From contig NZ_JAIFAG010000001.1 of the NCBI RefSeq assembly GCF_020012125.1, positions 682,001 to 746,000 of the forward strand: 64,000 nucleotides of DNA, written 5' to 3'. This DNA comes from Hymenobacter psoromatis (GTDB lineage Bacteria > Bacteroidota > Bacteroidia > Cytophagales > Hymenobacteraceae). Positions 1 to 9,279 of this stretch are shown piece by piece. The position numbers and the translations under genes were made by a program. Positions within the stretch are counted from its first letter, which is position 1. Each line of letters opens with the position of its first letter. The notes under the pieces are model-generated. The model saw nothing but the letters and a program-made list of their open reading frames with translations. It had not been told where the DNA came from and searched no databases.

Positions 1-2
1 TT

Positions 3-530
3 TTGATTGAGCGGTATATCTGCCCGTTTCAAACTAAGAAGGGCCAACATTACATCATTCAGGCTGAAAAGTACCAACATCACATATATGTGCTGAAGTT
101 TTACCTCAAACTTCATCGCTATGAGCGTGACCCAGAGGCTAAGTACGCCTACCAAACAAATGATGGTCCAGCGGAAGCTATTCGGATTTTGAATACTTGT
201 CTAGCGGTAATGCTACAGATACTAAAACGAGACCCTTTGGCATCTGGCGGTTTTATTGGTACTCCGAAACCAGTCGAAATCGAAAAAAAACTAATTAACG
301 TTCAGCGCTTTCGAATTTATTCGCAGCTAGCCAGCGATTTTTTCCCGCCTGAGCGTTGGAACCACCAGCATAGTCCTGAAACTAATGCTTACTTGTTGCT
401 CAATAAAGCTGCCTTAGCCAAGTCTCCGAACTTACTTGAGGAAGCACAGGTAATGTTTCAAACTCTTTATCCAGAATTTTCTACTGCTACTACTTTACGT
501 CCTGTGATACCTTTTGCTCAAATTGGGTAA
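3..530 (+). CDS. Hypothetical protein, open at the left window edge
   Basis: The reading frame is open to the first base of the window and the first in-window start is a TTG, so the true N-terminus is probably outside. About 175 residues are visible. I do not recognise the family. The sequence is soluble-looking, mixed helical, with no signal peptide or membrane segment, and contains aromatic-rich stretches such as YICPF and DFFPPERW. It is clearly more AT-rich than the clpB gene that follows two genes on, and it lies 50 bases upstream of an ATPase gene of similar composition. The two may form one transferred operon. Function is unknown. Confidence 0.5.
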   Translation: MIERYICPFQTKKGQHYIIQAEKYQHHIYVLKFYLKLHRYERDPEAKYAYQTNDGPAEAIRILNTCLAVMLQILKRDPLASGGFIGTPKPVEIEKKLINVQRFRIYSQLASDFFPPERWNHQHSPETNAYLLLNKAALAKSPNLLEEAQVMFQTLYPEFSTATTLRPVIPFAQIG

Positions 531-580
531 AAAAACAAGTAGACATCTGTAGTTCAATAAACCTATTCTGTTCATAAATT

Positions 581-1825
581 ATGGCTAAAGTTAATAAAGT
601 TAAAATGATGTCTAACGAAGACAAGCTTGCTAAACTGGACGAGGTTTTTAGTCCTACAGCTCCTATTGAAAAACGGGATTTGTTCTACGGAAGGCTTGGT
701 CAATTAAATGACTTGTATAGTGCCTTAAAGCAGCGAGGCGCGCATGCTGTGCTTTACGGTGATAGAGGAGTAGGAAAAACATCCTTAGCCAATATGGCTA
801 TGACAGTATTTCCAGACGTAATATCTTCTAAAGTAACGTGCAATCGTACTGAGGATTTTAAAGGTCTATGGAGCGAAGCATTAAAAAAGATTCGATTCTA
901 CTCTGATAAGAAAGGGATAGGCTTTAATGCTGAAATTAGACAAGAAGCTGTGCAGCTGGATTTATTTCTACCAGAGAAGGATGAAATTGATTCTGCTGAT
1001 ATTCAGCATGTGTTTGAGAACTTATCAAATAGATTATTAATTATTTTTGATGAGTTCGATAGCATTACAAAAGATGAGACTAAAACGCGGATGGCCGATA
1101 CTATAAAGGCATTGTCTGATAATGTTCCTAATATAACTATATTAATAGTAGGTATTGCTGGAGATGTCAATAATTTGCTTGGCGAGCATCCATCACTTGA
1201 GAGGTGTTTGGTGCAGATACAAATGCCTCGTATGTCAGATGAAGAACTTGCGCAAATTATAGATAATGGTTTAAAAAGGCTTGAGTTAGAGATAATTCAA
1301 AATGTTAAAGAAAAAATAATAGAGTATTCTTCTGGATTTCCAAATTATACACATGCTATCTGCAAAAGTGCTGCATTATATGCAATTAACAGTGAGTCTA
1401 ATACTGTTTCGATAGAACATTTTACCTATGCGGTTAAGAAATGTATCCAAACAACTTCTCAGTCTCTACGGAATTCATATCAAAAATCCATTATTAGTTC
1501 AAAAGGTCCTTCTCATTTTGAAGAAGTATTAGCGGCATGTGCTCTCGCAGAATTAGATGAATACAATTGCTTTACTAATAGCGGAGCTTTATCCCATTTT
1601 AAAGGTAAAAAGAAAAAAGGCAAATCTACTATGACCACAACTGATTTGCGTTATTACTTGGAAGGACTATGCAAAGAGGAAAAGGGGCGTATCCTAGAAA
1701 AAATTGGGCAAGGAAGTAATATAAGATATCAATTTGTAAATCCTATGATGAGAGCATTCATAAGATTGAAAATATACGATAAGCGGATTGAAGCTAATAA
1801 AGTATTGCCACAACTTGGAGTTTAG
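581..1825 (+). CDS. AAA/ORC-like P-loop ATPase with C-terminal winged-helix-like region
   Basis: This 414-residue protein has a clear Walker A (GDRGVGKTS, about residues 60-68) and a Walker B (LLIIFDEFD, about 152-160). The segment before Walker A (FYGRLGQLNDLYSAL) resembles the lead-in helix of Orc1/Cdc6- and STAND-like ATPases. After the ATPase core comes a helical lid. The last 110 residues, including a TDLRYYLEGL segment, look like a winged helix as in ORC-type ATPases. There is no signal peptide or membrane segment. The gene is AT-rich against the GC-rich chromosome, which suggests transfer. It could be a DNA-associated ATPase of a defence or mobile module. The ATPase call is firm; the role is not known. 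Confidence 0.75.
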   Translation: MAKVNKVKMMSNEDKLAKLDEVFSPTAPIEKRDLFYGRLGQLNDLYSALKQRGAHAVLYGDRGVGKTSLANMAMTVFPDVISSKVTCNRTEDFKGLWSEALKKIRFYSDKKGIGFNAEIRQEAVQLDLFLPEKDEIDSADIQHVFENLSNRLLIIFDEFDSITKDETKTRMADTIKALSDNVPNITILIVGIAGDVNNLLGEHPSLERCLVQIQMPRMSDEELAQIIDNGLKRLELEIIQNVKEKIIEYSSGFPNYTHAICKSAALYAINSESNTVSIEHFTYAVKKCIQTTSQSLRNSYQKSIISSKGPSHFEEVLAACALAELDEYNCFTNSGALSHFKGKKKKGKSTMTTTDLRYYLEGLCKEEKGRILEKIGQGSNIRYQFVNPMMRAFIRLKIYDKRIEANKVLPQLGV

Positions 1826-1968
1826 TTGTCAAGACTTTTTGACAAGGAATTTCTAGAGAAATAAGGGTTTCCCGCCAAAAAGTCCGCTTTCGCACCCTAG
1901 CACCCCGTTTGCTATGCCTTACGTACAGCTTCCTAACCCGAAGCATTACCTAAGACACTAGCACTGAA

Positions 1969-4578
1969 ATGGACTTTAAGAACTTCACTATCAAGGCGCA
2001 GGAGGCCGTGCAGAAGGCCACCGAACTCGCCGGGGCCAACCAGCAGCAGGCCATCGAAACCGGCCACTTGCTGAAGGCCCTGCTCCAGAACGACGAGAAT
2101 ACCCTGAGCTTCCTGGGCAAGAAGGTGGGCGCGAACCTGGCCAACCTCGGCCAGCGGCTCGATGCCCTCGTGACGGCCTACCCCAAGGTGAGCGGCGGCT
2201 CGCCCTACCTCGCCAACGACGCGGCCAACGCCGTGCAGCGCGCCAACACCCAGATGCGCGAGCTGGGCGACGAGTTTGTGTCCGTCGAGCACCTGCTGCT
2301 GGGTATCCTGGGCGGCAAGGACAGCGTGGCGGGCCTGCTGAAAGACAACGGCTTTACGGAGAAGGACTTGAAAGCCGCCATCCAGGAGCTGCGCGGTGGG
2401 CGCAAGGTGACCAGCCAAACGGCGGAGGAGCAGTACCAGAGCCTCAACCGCTACGCCATCAACCTCAACGAGCGCGTGCGCCAGGGCAAGATGGACCCCG
2501 TAATCGGGCGCGACGAGGAGATTCGGCGGGTGCTCCAGATTCTGAGCCGCCGCACCAAAAACAACCCCGTGCTGCTCGGCGAGCCGGGGGTAGGCAAAAC
2601 CGCCATTGCCGAGGGCCTGGCCCAGCGCATCGTGGCCGGCGACGTGCCCGAAAACCTGAAAGACAAGGTGTTGATGAGCCTCGACCTGGGCCTGCTAGTC
2701 GCAGGGGCCAAGTACAAGGGCGAATTTGAGGAGCGCCTCAAGGCCGTTATCAAGGAAGTGACCGACTCGGAGGGGCAGATTCTGCTCTTTATCGACGAAA
2801 TCCACACCCTGATTGGGGCCGGCGGCGGCGGCGAGGGCGCGATGGACGCGGCCAACCTACTCAAGCCCGCCCTGGCCCGCGGCGAGCTGCACGCCATCGG
2901 CGCGACTACGCTCAAGGAATACCAGAAATACATCGAGAAAGACAAGGCCCTGGAGCGTCGCTTTCAGGCCGTTATCGTGGATGAGCCGAGCGTGCCCGAC
3001 GCCATCAGCATCCTGCGCGGTATCAAGGAAAAGTACGAGTTGCACCACGGCGTGCGCATCACCGACGACGCCGTGATTGCGGCCGTGGAGCTGAGCAGCC
3101 GCTACATCACCGACCGCTTTTTGCCCGACAAGGCCATCGACCTCATGGACGAGGCCGCCGCCAAGCTGCGCATCGAGCTGAATTCCATGCCCGTGGAGCT
3201 CGACGAAATCCAGCGCCGCATGATGCAGCTGGAGATTGAGCGCGAGGCCATTCGGCGCGAAGACAACCACGACCGTGAGGCCGTGCTGAGCAAGGAGCTG
3301 GCCGAGCTGGGCAGCCAGCGCGACGAGCTGAAGGCCAAGTGGGAAGGCGAAAAATCCGTCCTCACCGGCATCCAGACCGAGAAGGAAAACATCGAGCGCT
3401 TCAAAACCGAAGCCGAGCAGGCCGAGCGCCAGGGCGACTATGGCCGCGTAGCCGAGCTGCGCTACAGCAAGATTGCCGAAGCCGAGCAGCGCCTAAAAAC
3501 CTTGCAGGACGAAGCCAACGCCAACAAAGACGGCGGCGGCATGCTCCAGGAAGTCGTGACCAGTGAGGACATTGCCGAGGTAGTGGCCAAGTGGACGGGC
3601 ATCCCGGTGAGCAAAATGCTGCAAGCCGACCGCGACAAGCTCCTCAACCTCGAAAACGAGCTGGGCAAGCGCGTGGCCGGCCAGAGCGAAGCCATCGCCG
3701 CCATCTCGGATGCCGTGCGCCGCTCGCGCGCCGGCCTGCAAGACCCCAAGCGGCCCATTGGCTCGTTTATCTTCCTGGGTACCACCGGGGTAGGCAAAAC
3801 CGAGCTGGCCAAGGCGCTGGCTGAATACCTGTTCAACGACGAGAACGCGATGGTACGCATCGACATGAGCGAGTTTCAGGAGCGCCATTCCGTGTCGCGC
3901 CTCATCGGGGCACCTCCCGGCTACGTGGGCTACGACGAGGGCGGGCAGCTCACGGAGGCCGTGCGCCGCAAGCCCTACTCGGTGGTGCTGCTCGATGAAA
4001 TCGAAAAGGCGCACCCCGACGTGTTCAACATCCTGCTGCAAGTGCTTGACGATGGCCGCCTCACCGACAACAAAGGCCGGGTAGCGAACTTCAAGAACAC
4101 CATCATCATCATGACCTCGAACACGGGGGCCGACATCATTCAGCGCAATTTCAAAGACCTGAACGAGTACAACCACGAGGAAGTGGTGGACCGCACCCGC
4201 GACGAAGTAGTGGAGCGCCTGCGCCAGCACATGCGCCCCGAGTTCCTGAACCGCATCGACGAAATTGTGATGTTCCAGCCCCTCAAGCGTAAGGAAATCC
4301 GCAAGATTGTCGATATCCAGTTCCGGCAAATCCAGCAGCGCCTGCAAGAGGCCGGCATCAGCCTCGAAGCCACCGATGAGGTGCTCGACTACCTCGGCGA
4401 GCAGGGCTTCGACCCGCAATTTGGTGCCCGCCCGCTCAAGCGCGTGTTGCAGCGCGTGATTCTGAACGAACTGAGTAAAGAGATTCTCTCCGGCCGCGTT
4501 TCCAAGGATACCGTGGTGGAGGCGGTGTTGGAAGACGGCGCGGTGAAGTTCGAGAACGTGGAGATGCCGGCGGTTTAG
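1969..4578 (+). CDS. clpB: ATP-dependent disaggregase ClpB
   Basis: ClpB is the Hsp100 chaperone that threads aggregated proteins through a hexameric ring together with DnaK. The 869-residue product has the family layout: an N-terminal Clp repeat domain starting [14 protein letters not shown], a first AAA+ module with Walker A GEPGVGKT (residues 204-211), a long charged coiled-coil middle domain (about 410-530), and a second AAA+ module with Walker A GTTGVGKT (604-611) and the GYVGYDEGG pore loop. The length is normal (E. coli ClpB is 857). The ATG is chosen because it matches the conserved N-terminus. It is GC-rich core DNA lying between two AT-rich accessory segments. No CIRCE-like operator was seen upstream. 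Confidence 0.97.
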   Translation: MDFKNFTIKAQEAVQKATELAGANQQQAIETGHLLKALLQNDENTLSFLGKKVGANLANLGQRLDALVTAYPKVSGGSPYLANDAANAVQRANTQMRELGDEFVSVEHLLLGILGGKDSVAGLLKDNGFTEKDLKAAIQELRGGRKVTSQTAEEQYQSLNRYAINLNERVRQGKMDPVIGRDEEIRRVLQILSRRTKNNPVLLGEPGVGKTAIAEGLAQRIVAGDVPENLKDKVLMSLDLGLLVAGAKYKGEFEERLKAVIKEVTDSEGQILLFIDEIHTLIGAGGGGEGAMDAANLLKPALARGELHAIGATTLKEYQKYIEKDKALERRFQAVIVDEPSVPDAISILRGIKEKYELHHGVRITDDAVIAAVELSSRYITDRFLPDKAIDLMDEAAAKLRIELNSMPVELDEIQRRMMQLEIEREAIRREDNHDREAVLSKELAELGSQRDELKAKWEGEKSVLTGIQTEKENIERFKTEAEQAERQGDYGRVAELRYSKIAEAEQRLKTLQDEANANKDGGGMLQEVVTSEDIAEVVAKWTGIPVSKMLQADRDKLLNLENELGKRVAGQSEAIAAISDAVRRSRAGLQDPKRPIGSFIFLGTTGVGKTELAKALAEYLFNDENAMVRIDMSEFQERHSVSRLIGAPPGYVGYDEGGQLTEAVRRKPYSVVLLDEIEKAHPDVFNILLQVLDDGRLTDNKGRVANFKNTIIIMTSNTGADIIQRNFKDLNEYNHEEVVDRTRDEVVERLRQHMRPEFLNRIDEIVMFQPLKRKEIRKIVDIQFRQIQQRLQEAGISLEATDEVLDYLGEQGFDPQFGARPLKRVLQRVILNELSKEILSGRVSKDTVVEAVLEDGAVKFENVEMPAV

Positions 4579-4599
4579 GTTGCGAGTATATTTGTGATG

Positions 4600-4632
4600 A
4601 AGCCCCGTTGGCTGGTGCTGGCGGGGGCTTTT
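4600..4632 (+). terminator. Rho-independent terminator of clpB
   Basis: A GC-rich hairpin with arms AAGCCCC and GGGGCTT begins 21 bases after the clpB stop and is followed by TTTTG. It ends clpB transcription before the AT-rich nuclease gene. Confidence 0.75.
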
Positions 4633-4682
4633 GCGCTTATGCTTTGCATGTAATTAATATTATTTTAATTATATTAATATAT

Positions 4683-5834
4683 ATGTACAAGCGCCAAAGC
4701 TTTATTGAAAGTTGCCTTTCTTATTTGGATGGTAGTGCGCAAGGTGCATTGGAATATCATTTAAAAAGACTGGGGTTTGTTGAGGGTGACATTTTATCAA
4801 GCTTTATGGATGAGTTATGTAAGGTAAATAAAGATTCCTCTATGCCTTATATACATCCATTTTCAAATGAATCGGAAGACGACAAAGAAAAGAATAAAAT
4901 TTTATCGTGGGCTAGAGACGTTCTATATGATATTATTTCAGAAGGTAATTTTAAATCAAACAGAAAGCCGCGTCCAGATAATATACAGGAGGGGATTTAT
5001 CACAAAACTATTAGTGATTTTTTATTAGAATTCAGTAAGCAGAATTATGTTACAGCCACTGATATTTCAAATTATGTATTTTGCCCTGCAAGCTTAAGTA
5101 TATCCAAGAGTTTTTCTGAACACGAAAAAAGTAAAGAAGCGGTAATTGGGACCGAATTACACGAACAAAATAGGCTTGTTTCGTATGCTATCGGAGATAA
5201 AAATGAAGTTCAAGTTCAATTTTCTGATAACACTTTAAAAGAAGAAATTCGTACTAAGCAGAATGAATTCTTCTTCAATGACTTACGCAATTCAAGTATT
5301 TTGTATGTTGGTCATGGCAATAATAGTAAAAAGTATTTCATGAGTAGTAAAGGAAAATTTGTTGGTCAGCCAGATTACGTATTCACAAATGCGGATGGCC
5401 AAAATTTTATAGTTGAGGAGAAGTTCAGACCTTTAAACAAAGAAATAATTTCACCTCAAATAACACATAAAGCGCAATTAAACTCATATATAATGGGTCT
5501 AGATGAGTTTAAAACTGATTATGGTTATCTAGTTTATTGGCATTACGAATCCGTAAAGTATAAGAGAATAGTAAAAAAATGTACTGTATTTAGGATTGAT
5601 AAGTCTGCTGGTGAGCAAACCGCAATTCGAAAGGTGTACAGTGAAGTTTTGAAACTTAATGCTGGTTATGTTATCGATTTTGATACTAGTCAGTTAGATG
5701 CCAGGAAATGTGTGAAATGTGCAGTCTGCCAGTTTTGTGGCCACAAAACTGGCAGATTTAAATCTGTTTCTCTTCCGTATAATTCTGATTATTACGCATT
5801 AATTGGAGGTGGAGTAAATGGTTGGTCCAAGTGA
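4683..5834 (+). CDS. Cas4/RecB-like PD-(D/E)XK nuclease with Fe-S cysteine motif
   Basis: The predicted product is a 383-residue nuclease of the Cas4/RecB exonuclease type. Seen in sequence: an N-terminal FCPASLSIS segment with the first cysteine, a later GQPDYVF metal-binding Asp, VEEKF (the E-x-K core), HKAQLNSYIMG (the RecB QxxxY motif), and a C-terminal cysteine cluster KCVKCAVCQFCG. One early cysteine plus three or more late cysteines is the Fe-S layout of Cas4 and AddB. The ATG at 4683 is preferred over an upstream TTG at 4608, which would translate the clpB terminator. The first 110 residues are unassigned. There are no cas genes or CRISPR array here, so it is a standalone member. The AT-rich composition suggests transfer. 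Confidence 0.78.
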   Translation: MYKRQSFIESCLSYLDGSAQGALEYHLKRLGFVEGDILSSFMDELCKVNKDSSMPYIHPFSNESEDDKEKNKILSWARDVLYDIISEGNFKSNRKPRPDNIQEGIYHKTISDFLLEFSKQNYVTATDISNYVFCPASLSISKSFSEHEKSKEAVIGTELHEQNRLVSYAIGDKNEVQVQFSDNTLKEEIRTKQNEFFFNDLRNSSILYVGHGNNSKKYFMSSKGKFVGQPDYVFTNADGQNFIVEEKFRPLNKEIISPQITHKAQLNSYIMGLDEFKTDYGYLVYWHYESVKYKRIVKKCTVFRIDKSAGEQTAIRKVYSEVLKLNAGYVIDFDTSQLDARKCVKCAVCQFCGHKTGRFKSVSLPYNSDYYALIGGGVNGWSK

Positions 5835-5873
5835 TTTGCGATTACTTGTAAGGGCTATAACACTGTTGCTATT

Positions 5874-5902
5874 GCCGCCGCTTGGGGTGGCGGCCGGGGC
5901 GC
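5874..5902. repeat. REP-like GC-rich repeat, left copy flanking the MntA/HepT module
   Basis: This 29-base sequence forms a hairpin (GCCGCC, loop, GGCGGC) followed by CGGGGCGC. A second copy at 6652-6679 matches it at 26 of 28 positions in the same orientation. The two copies bracket the toxin-antitoxin pair. Confidence 0.6.
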
Positions 5903-5956
5903 GGGGGGCGGGTAGCTGCCGTATCTTGTGCATCATTAGTCGCGTAGTCTGTTCTT

Positions 5957-6274
5957 ATGCAATCTGTTCAAACTAAAGCCGAAGTAATCGAGCGCCTGCA
6001 GCAGCAGGGGGCGCAATTGCGGGCGCTGGGCGTGGCGCGGCTGGGCTTGTTCGGCTCGTTCGCGCGCGATGAGGCCGGGCCGGAGAGTGACGTAGACTTG
6101 CTCGTGGATTTTCAGGAAGGACGCAAGACGTTTGAAGGCTTCTTCGCGGTGATTGACTTTTTGGAAGAGTTACTCGGGCGCGAAGTGGAGTTGCTGACCC
6201 GGCCGGGGTTGTCGAAATACATCGGGCCGCATATTTTAAAGACGACCGAATATGTCCTCCCCGTTGCCGCTTGA
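5957..6274 (+). CDS. mntA: MntA-like minimal nucleotidyltransferase antitoxin
   Basis: The 105-residue protein carries the minimal nucleotidyltransferase signature GS-x10-DxD, seen as GSFARDEAGPESDVD. Characterised MntA enzymes neutralise the HEPN toxin HepT by AMPylating a tyrosine in its active-site motif, and that tyrosine is present in the neighbouring gene. The original hepT start (6252) lies inside the last codons of this gene, a 23-base overlap typical of such pairs. The -7-like sequence TATCTTGT lies about 35 bases upstream. The antitoxin itself looks intact. Confidence 0.85.
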   Translation: MQSVQTKAEVIERLQQQGAQLRALGVARLGLFGSFARDEAGPESDVDLLVDFQEGRKTFEGFFAVIDFLEELLGREVELLTRPGLSKYIGPHILKTTEYVLPVAA

Positions 6275-6614
6275 GCGGCTGATGCATATCTAGGACGAGG
6301 TGCAGTTTTTGCAAAGGTGTCGAGCAAAACTGCCCGACTTGGTTGCGTTGGTAACCGATGAAGTCATGAGCCGAGCCATCGTGAAAAGCATCGAAATCAT
6401 TGGTGAAGCCACTAAAAACCTGCCAACCGACTGGCGGGATGCTTACCCGGAAATACAGTGGCGCAACATTGCCCGGATGCGCGACAAACTGACGCACCAT
6501 TACTTCGATACAGACTTCGAGTTTGTATGGATAGTGCTTCAAAAGCTGATTGACCCGCTGGGTGAAACCGTGGCGCGGATGCTGGAAAAATTGTCGGGAA
6601 TGAGGGACGAGTAA
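6252..6614 (+). pseudogene. hepT: HepT-like HEPN ribonuclease toxin (DUF86) with an in-frame TAG at codon 14
   Basis: From the ATG at 6252 the frame reads MSSPLPLERLMHI, then TAG (6291-6293), then DEVQFLQRC and onward to 6614 in the same frame. The rest is a normal HEPN toxin, including the catalytic RX4HXY motif seen as RDKLTHHY, the RNase site and the tyrosine AMPylated by MntA. A GTG at 6300, three codons after the stop, could restart translation and give a 104-residue protein lacking the start of helix 1. The toxin is therefore either inactivated or N-terminally trimmed. A sequencing error is a third possibility. The gene overlaps mntA by 23 bases. Confidence 0.75.
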
Positions 6615-6651
6615 CGCATTCTGCCGTGAGGCCGAGAAACCCCCGCTACCC

Positions 6652-6679
6652 CCGCCGCTTGTAGTGGCGGCCGGGGCGC
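6652..6679. repeat. REP-like GC-rich repeat, right copy flanking the MntA/HepT module
   Basis: This is the second copy of the 28-base element at 5875-5902, with 2 mismatches in the hairpin loop. It sits 37 bases after the hepT stop. A further GC-rich hairpin (GCCCCCGGC and GGCCGGGGGC arms) lies at about 6730-6756. Confidence 0.6.
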
Positions 6680-6800
6680 TGGGGTGGGAAGCACGCAAGC
6701 TGCGTAAAACCCTAAGTAGCCCTAAGCCGCCCCCGGCACGGCGGGGCCGGGGGCGCGGGGGCAACCAGACCGCAAACAAGTTACCAGTATCTTCACAGCT

Positions 6801-7034
6801 ATGGACACCGCCGCTATCACCGCTTACATTGAGTTGAATCCGCAGGTGCGCTTTGGCAAGCCGGTGGTGAAGGGCACGCGCACGACGGTGGCCGAGGTGC
6901 TGGAGATGCTGGCCAACGGCATGAGCGCGGCCGATATCGAGGAGGACTTCCCGGCCGTTGGGGCGGCGCAGGTGCGGGCTTGCTTGCTGTATGCGGCCTG
7001 CCGGGAAAACATTGTGTTGCAAGCAACTGCTTGA
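6801..7034 (+). CDS. DUF433 family antitoxin-like protein, without a recognisable partner
   Basis: The 77-residue product matches the DUF433 fold, a short HTH-like protein usually encoded just upstream of a PIN-like DUF5615 toxin. Diagnostic segments are PQVRFGKPVVKGTRTTVAEVL, typical of the family, and the later helix with DIEEDFP. The 145 bases downstream contain no DUF5615-like frame before the convergent gene at 7180, so the toxin partner seems to be absent. It may act as a solitary DNA-binding protein or be the remnant of a second toxin-antitoxin module. Confidence 0.8.
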   Translation: MDTAAITAYIELNPQVRFGKPVVKGTRTTVAEVLEMLANGMSAADIEEDFPAVGAAQVRACLLYAACRENIVLQATA

Positions 7035-7179
7035 AGCTAACGCGTCTACTTATTGAACAAGAACATCTCCTGACGCTTGGCCGCTTATCTGCTGGCGTGG
7101 CTGCCGTAGCTAAGTAATTGCCAGGCGCAGCTTGCCCATGTGGCGCTAACCTGGCGCAATGAATTACCCGGTAGGAAAA

Positions 7180-9090
7180 TCAGCTCAGCATCTTGGCAAA
7201 ATTCACCTTGATTTTCAACTGAAAATCGGCGATGACCTTGAAAATTTCCTTTAGCGTGACGCGCTCTACTTTAGTTAGTTTTTTGGGGTCCAGGTAGTTG
7301 TCGGGGGGTAGCTTGTCGTGCATCATCTGGGTAGCCTGCTTTTTGAGGCGCATACCCATGAGGTAGTAGTACGATTGCAGCAGCTCCTGGTACTCCTTTT
7401 CGGTAAAAACCCCGAGCTGGCGCAGGGCCGCCAGGCGCTGGCCGGTGTTGGTGGCGAAGACGCGGTTTTTGAGGGCAAAAACCCGCACTGCGTCCACGAT
7501 GGGCGACATGATTTTCTTCAGATTCACCACCTGCTGCTCGCCCACGGCGAAGGTGCGGATGTTGTTGAAAAACGTGAGCGGCGGCTCGTACTGCACGGCG
7601 TTGGTGGCCATGTAGTGCAGGAAACGGTCGAGCGGCTTTTGCAGCTCCGTGTCCAGAAAATCGTGCAGTTCTTCCAAGATATCGGCCTCGCCGTAGAGGA
7701 AGCGGATGTCGAAAAAGGCGGCGAAGCGCATCACGTTTTCGGGGTTCGACTCGTGCAGCCACTCCGTATAGTTGCGCTTCCAGTGCGAAAGCGAGTGGGT
7801 CCACTTCGGGTTTTTGGCCATGAAGCCGCCGTCGCAGAAGCTGAAGCCGATTTCGTTGAGGCGGTCCGATACCTCGGTGGCGAAGCGCAGGAAATAGTCG
7901 CGTACCAGCTCGCGCTGCTCATTGGCCTTGTCCTCGTAAATAATGGCGTTGTCCTGGTCTGTGAGCAGGGTTTGCTCCTGCCTACCCTCCGAGCCGAGCA
8001 CGATGAACACGAACCGCGCCGGCGGTGGCCCCAGCTCCTTTATCACGTCCTCGATGACTTTGAGGGCGATGGTATCGGCCACGGTCGTGATAACCTGGTT
8101 CACGATTTCGGATTTCACGCCGCGCTCCAGCAGCTGAAACACGATGTCGGGCACCTTCTGCCAGTTGCGCCGCAGCTCGCGCAAGGACACGGCCTGCTTC
8201 ACGCCCTGAATAAACAAAAACGGCGACTGCGCCTGCTCGGCCAGCAGCTTATTGCGCGAGATGAAGCCCAGGTACTCGCCCGGCGCGCCCTCCACCAGCA
8301 GGTAGCGCGTCTTGGTCCGAAACATTAGCAAAAGTGCCTCATACACAAAGGCTTCGCTGCTCACCGAGCGGGTAGGGGCATCGAGGTAGGTGCTGATGGG
8401 GAGGCGCGCATCGCCGAGGCCCGCCACCACCTTGTCGCGCAGGGTGATGTCGGTGACGTAGCCGGCTATTTTTTCCTCCTTTTCATCGAGCACGAAGTAG
8501 CAGCTGCTGCGCGCCTTGGCCATGCGCCGGGCCACCTCGTGGGTGGGGGTAGGGCCGGGGCAGGCCAGCACGGGGCGCAGCTCCACGCCGCCCATGCGGC
8601 GCGAGAACAGCTCGTCGGCGGCAATGAAATTCTGGGGGGCCTGCGGGCCGGGGTGCACCAGCTCGGCGTACTCGGCATCGAGCATCAGCCGGCCGTAGCG
8701 ATTGGTAAAGTAGTGAAAAAATGCTTCGTAGCCCAGGCACAGCTCCCGAAAAGCGTGCCGGTGCAAAAAGTACACCCGCGTGCCGGCTCGCGCCTGCACC
8801 GTGCGCAGCGAGCGCTTTTTATTGAGTAGCACCGACACGCCGCCGTAGCACTCGCCGGGGCCGTAGGTTTCGGGTAGCCGCCGCGCCTGCTGGCCATCAA
8901 AAAAAAACGTGTCGTAGCCGCCCTCAATTATTAAATCCACGCCCCGCAGCTTGGTTTCACCCTGGCGGTAGATGACGGCCTCGCGCGGGTGCGTCACCTC
9001 TTGCAGTAGCGCGGCTACCTCCTCCAGCACTTCGGGGGGTAGGAGGTCGAAGGGCCGCACGGTGCGCAGAAAAGCCAGGCGGGTTTCCAT
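7180..9090 (-). CDS. Cyclic-nucleotide-binding / CBS-pair / DUF294 nucleotidyltransferase-like signalling protein
   Basis: The protein is 636 residues from the ATG at 9090. A longer frame to 9243 exists, but its extra 51 residues are low-complexity Arg/Pro and fit no domain. Order of domains: cNMP-binding (about 1-130, starting METRLAFLRTVRPFDLLPPE), a CBS pair (about 160-290), the DUF294 nucleotidyltransferase-like domain with the conserved GSEGRQEQTLLTDQDNAI block, and a helical DUF294 C-terminal domain. It is cytoplasmic. In many Bacteroidota this protein is encoded beside a DnaQ-like exonuclease. Here the nearest such gene is 9 kb away. The second-messenger ligand cannot be read from sequence. 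Confidence 0.88.
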   Translation of the reverse strand: METRLAFLRTVRPFDLLPPEVLEEVAALLQEVTHPREAVIYRQGETKLRGVDLIIEGGYDTFFFDGQQARRLPETYGPGECYGGVSVLLNKKRSLRTVQARAGTRVYFLHRHAFRELCLGYEAFFHYFTNRYGRLMLDAEYAELVHPGPQAPQNFIAADELFSRRMGGVELRPVLACPGPTPTHEVARRMAKARSSCYFVLDEKEEKIAGYVTDITLRDKVVAGLGDARLPISTYLDAPTRSVSSEAFVYEALLLMFRTKTRYLLVEGAPGEYLGFISRNKLLAEQAQSPFLFIQGVKQAVSLRELRRNWQKVPDIVFQLLERGVKSEIVNQVITTVADTIALKVIEDVIKELGPPPARFVFIVLGSEGRQEQTLLTDQDNAIIYEDKANEQRELVRDYFLRFATEVSDRLNEIGFSFCDGGFMAKNPKWTHSLSHWKRNYTEWLHESNPENVMRFAAFFDIRFLYGEADILEELHDFLDTELQKPLDRFLHYMATNAVQYEPPLTFFNNIRTFAVGEQQVVNLKKIMSPIVDAVRVFALKNRVFATNTGQRLAALRQLGVFTEKEYQELLQSYYYLMGMRLKKQATQMMHDKLPPDNYLDPKKLTKVERVTLKEIFKVIADFQLKIKVNFAKMLS

Positions 9091-9279
9091 AGGGGAAGGC
9101 GTGAGTGAGCAAGAATCGGCGGCAAGTACGCGAGGCTGGCGCAAACGGCCGGCCCGGTAGCGTGCATGGGGTGGGGTAGGGCGGCGGCAAACGGCAGCCC
9201 GCCGAATGCCTGCCATACTTTGGAAGGGCGGCGAAGAGCGCATTTTCGTGAGTTTCGGGCTGCCTACCTTGCCTGCCCA

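Noticed and set aside
4587..4594. TATATTTG matching the -7 box before the nuclease gene
   Set aside because: Transcription would start inside the clpB terminator; chance match in AT-rich sequence is likelier.
7318..8328. 336-codon plus-strand frame opposite the DUF294 protein
   Set aside because: Shadow frame; the minus strand carries the conserved DUF294 motif block.
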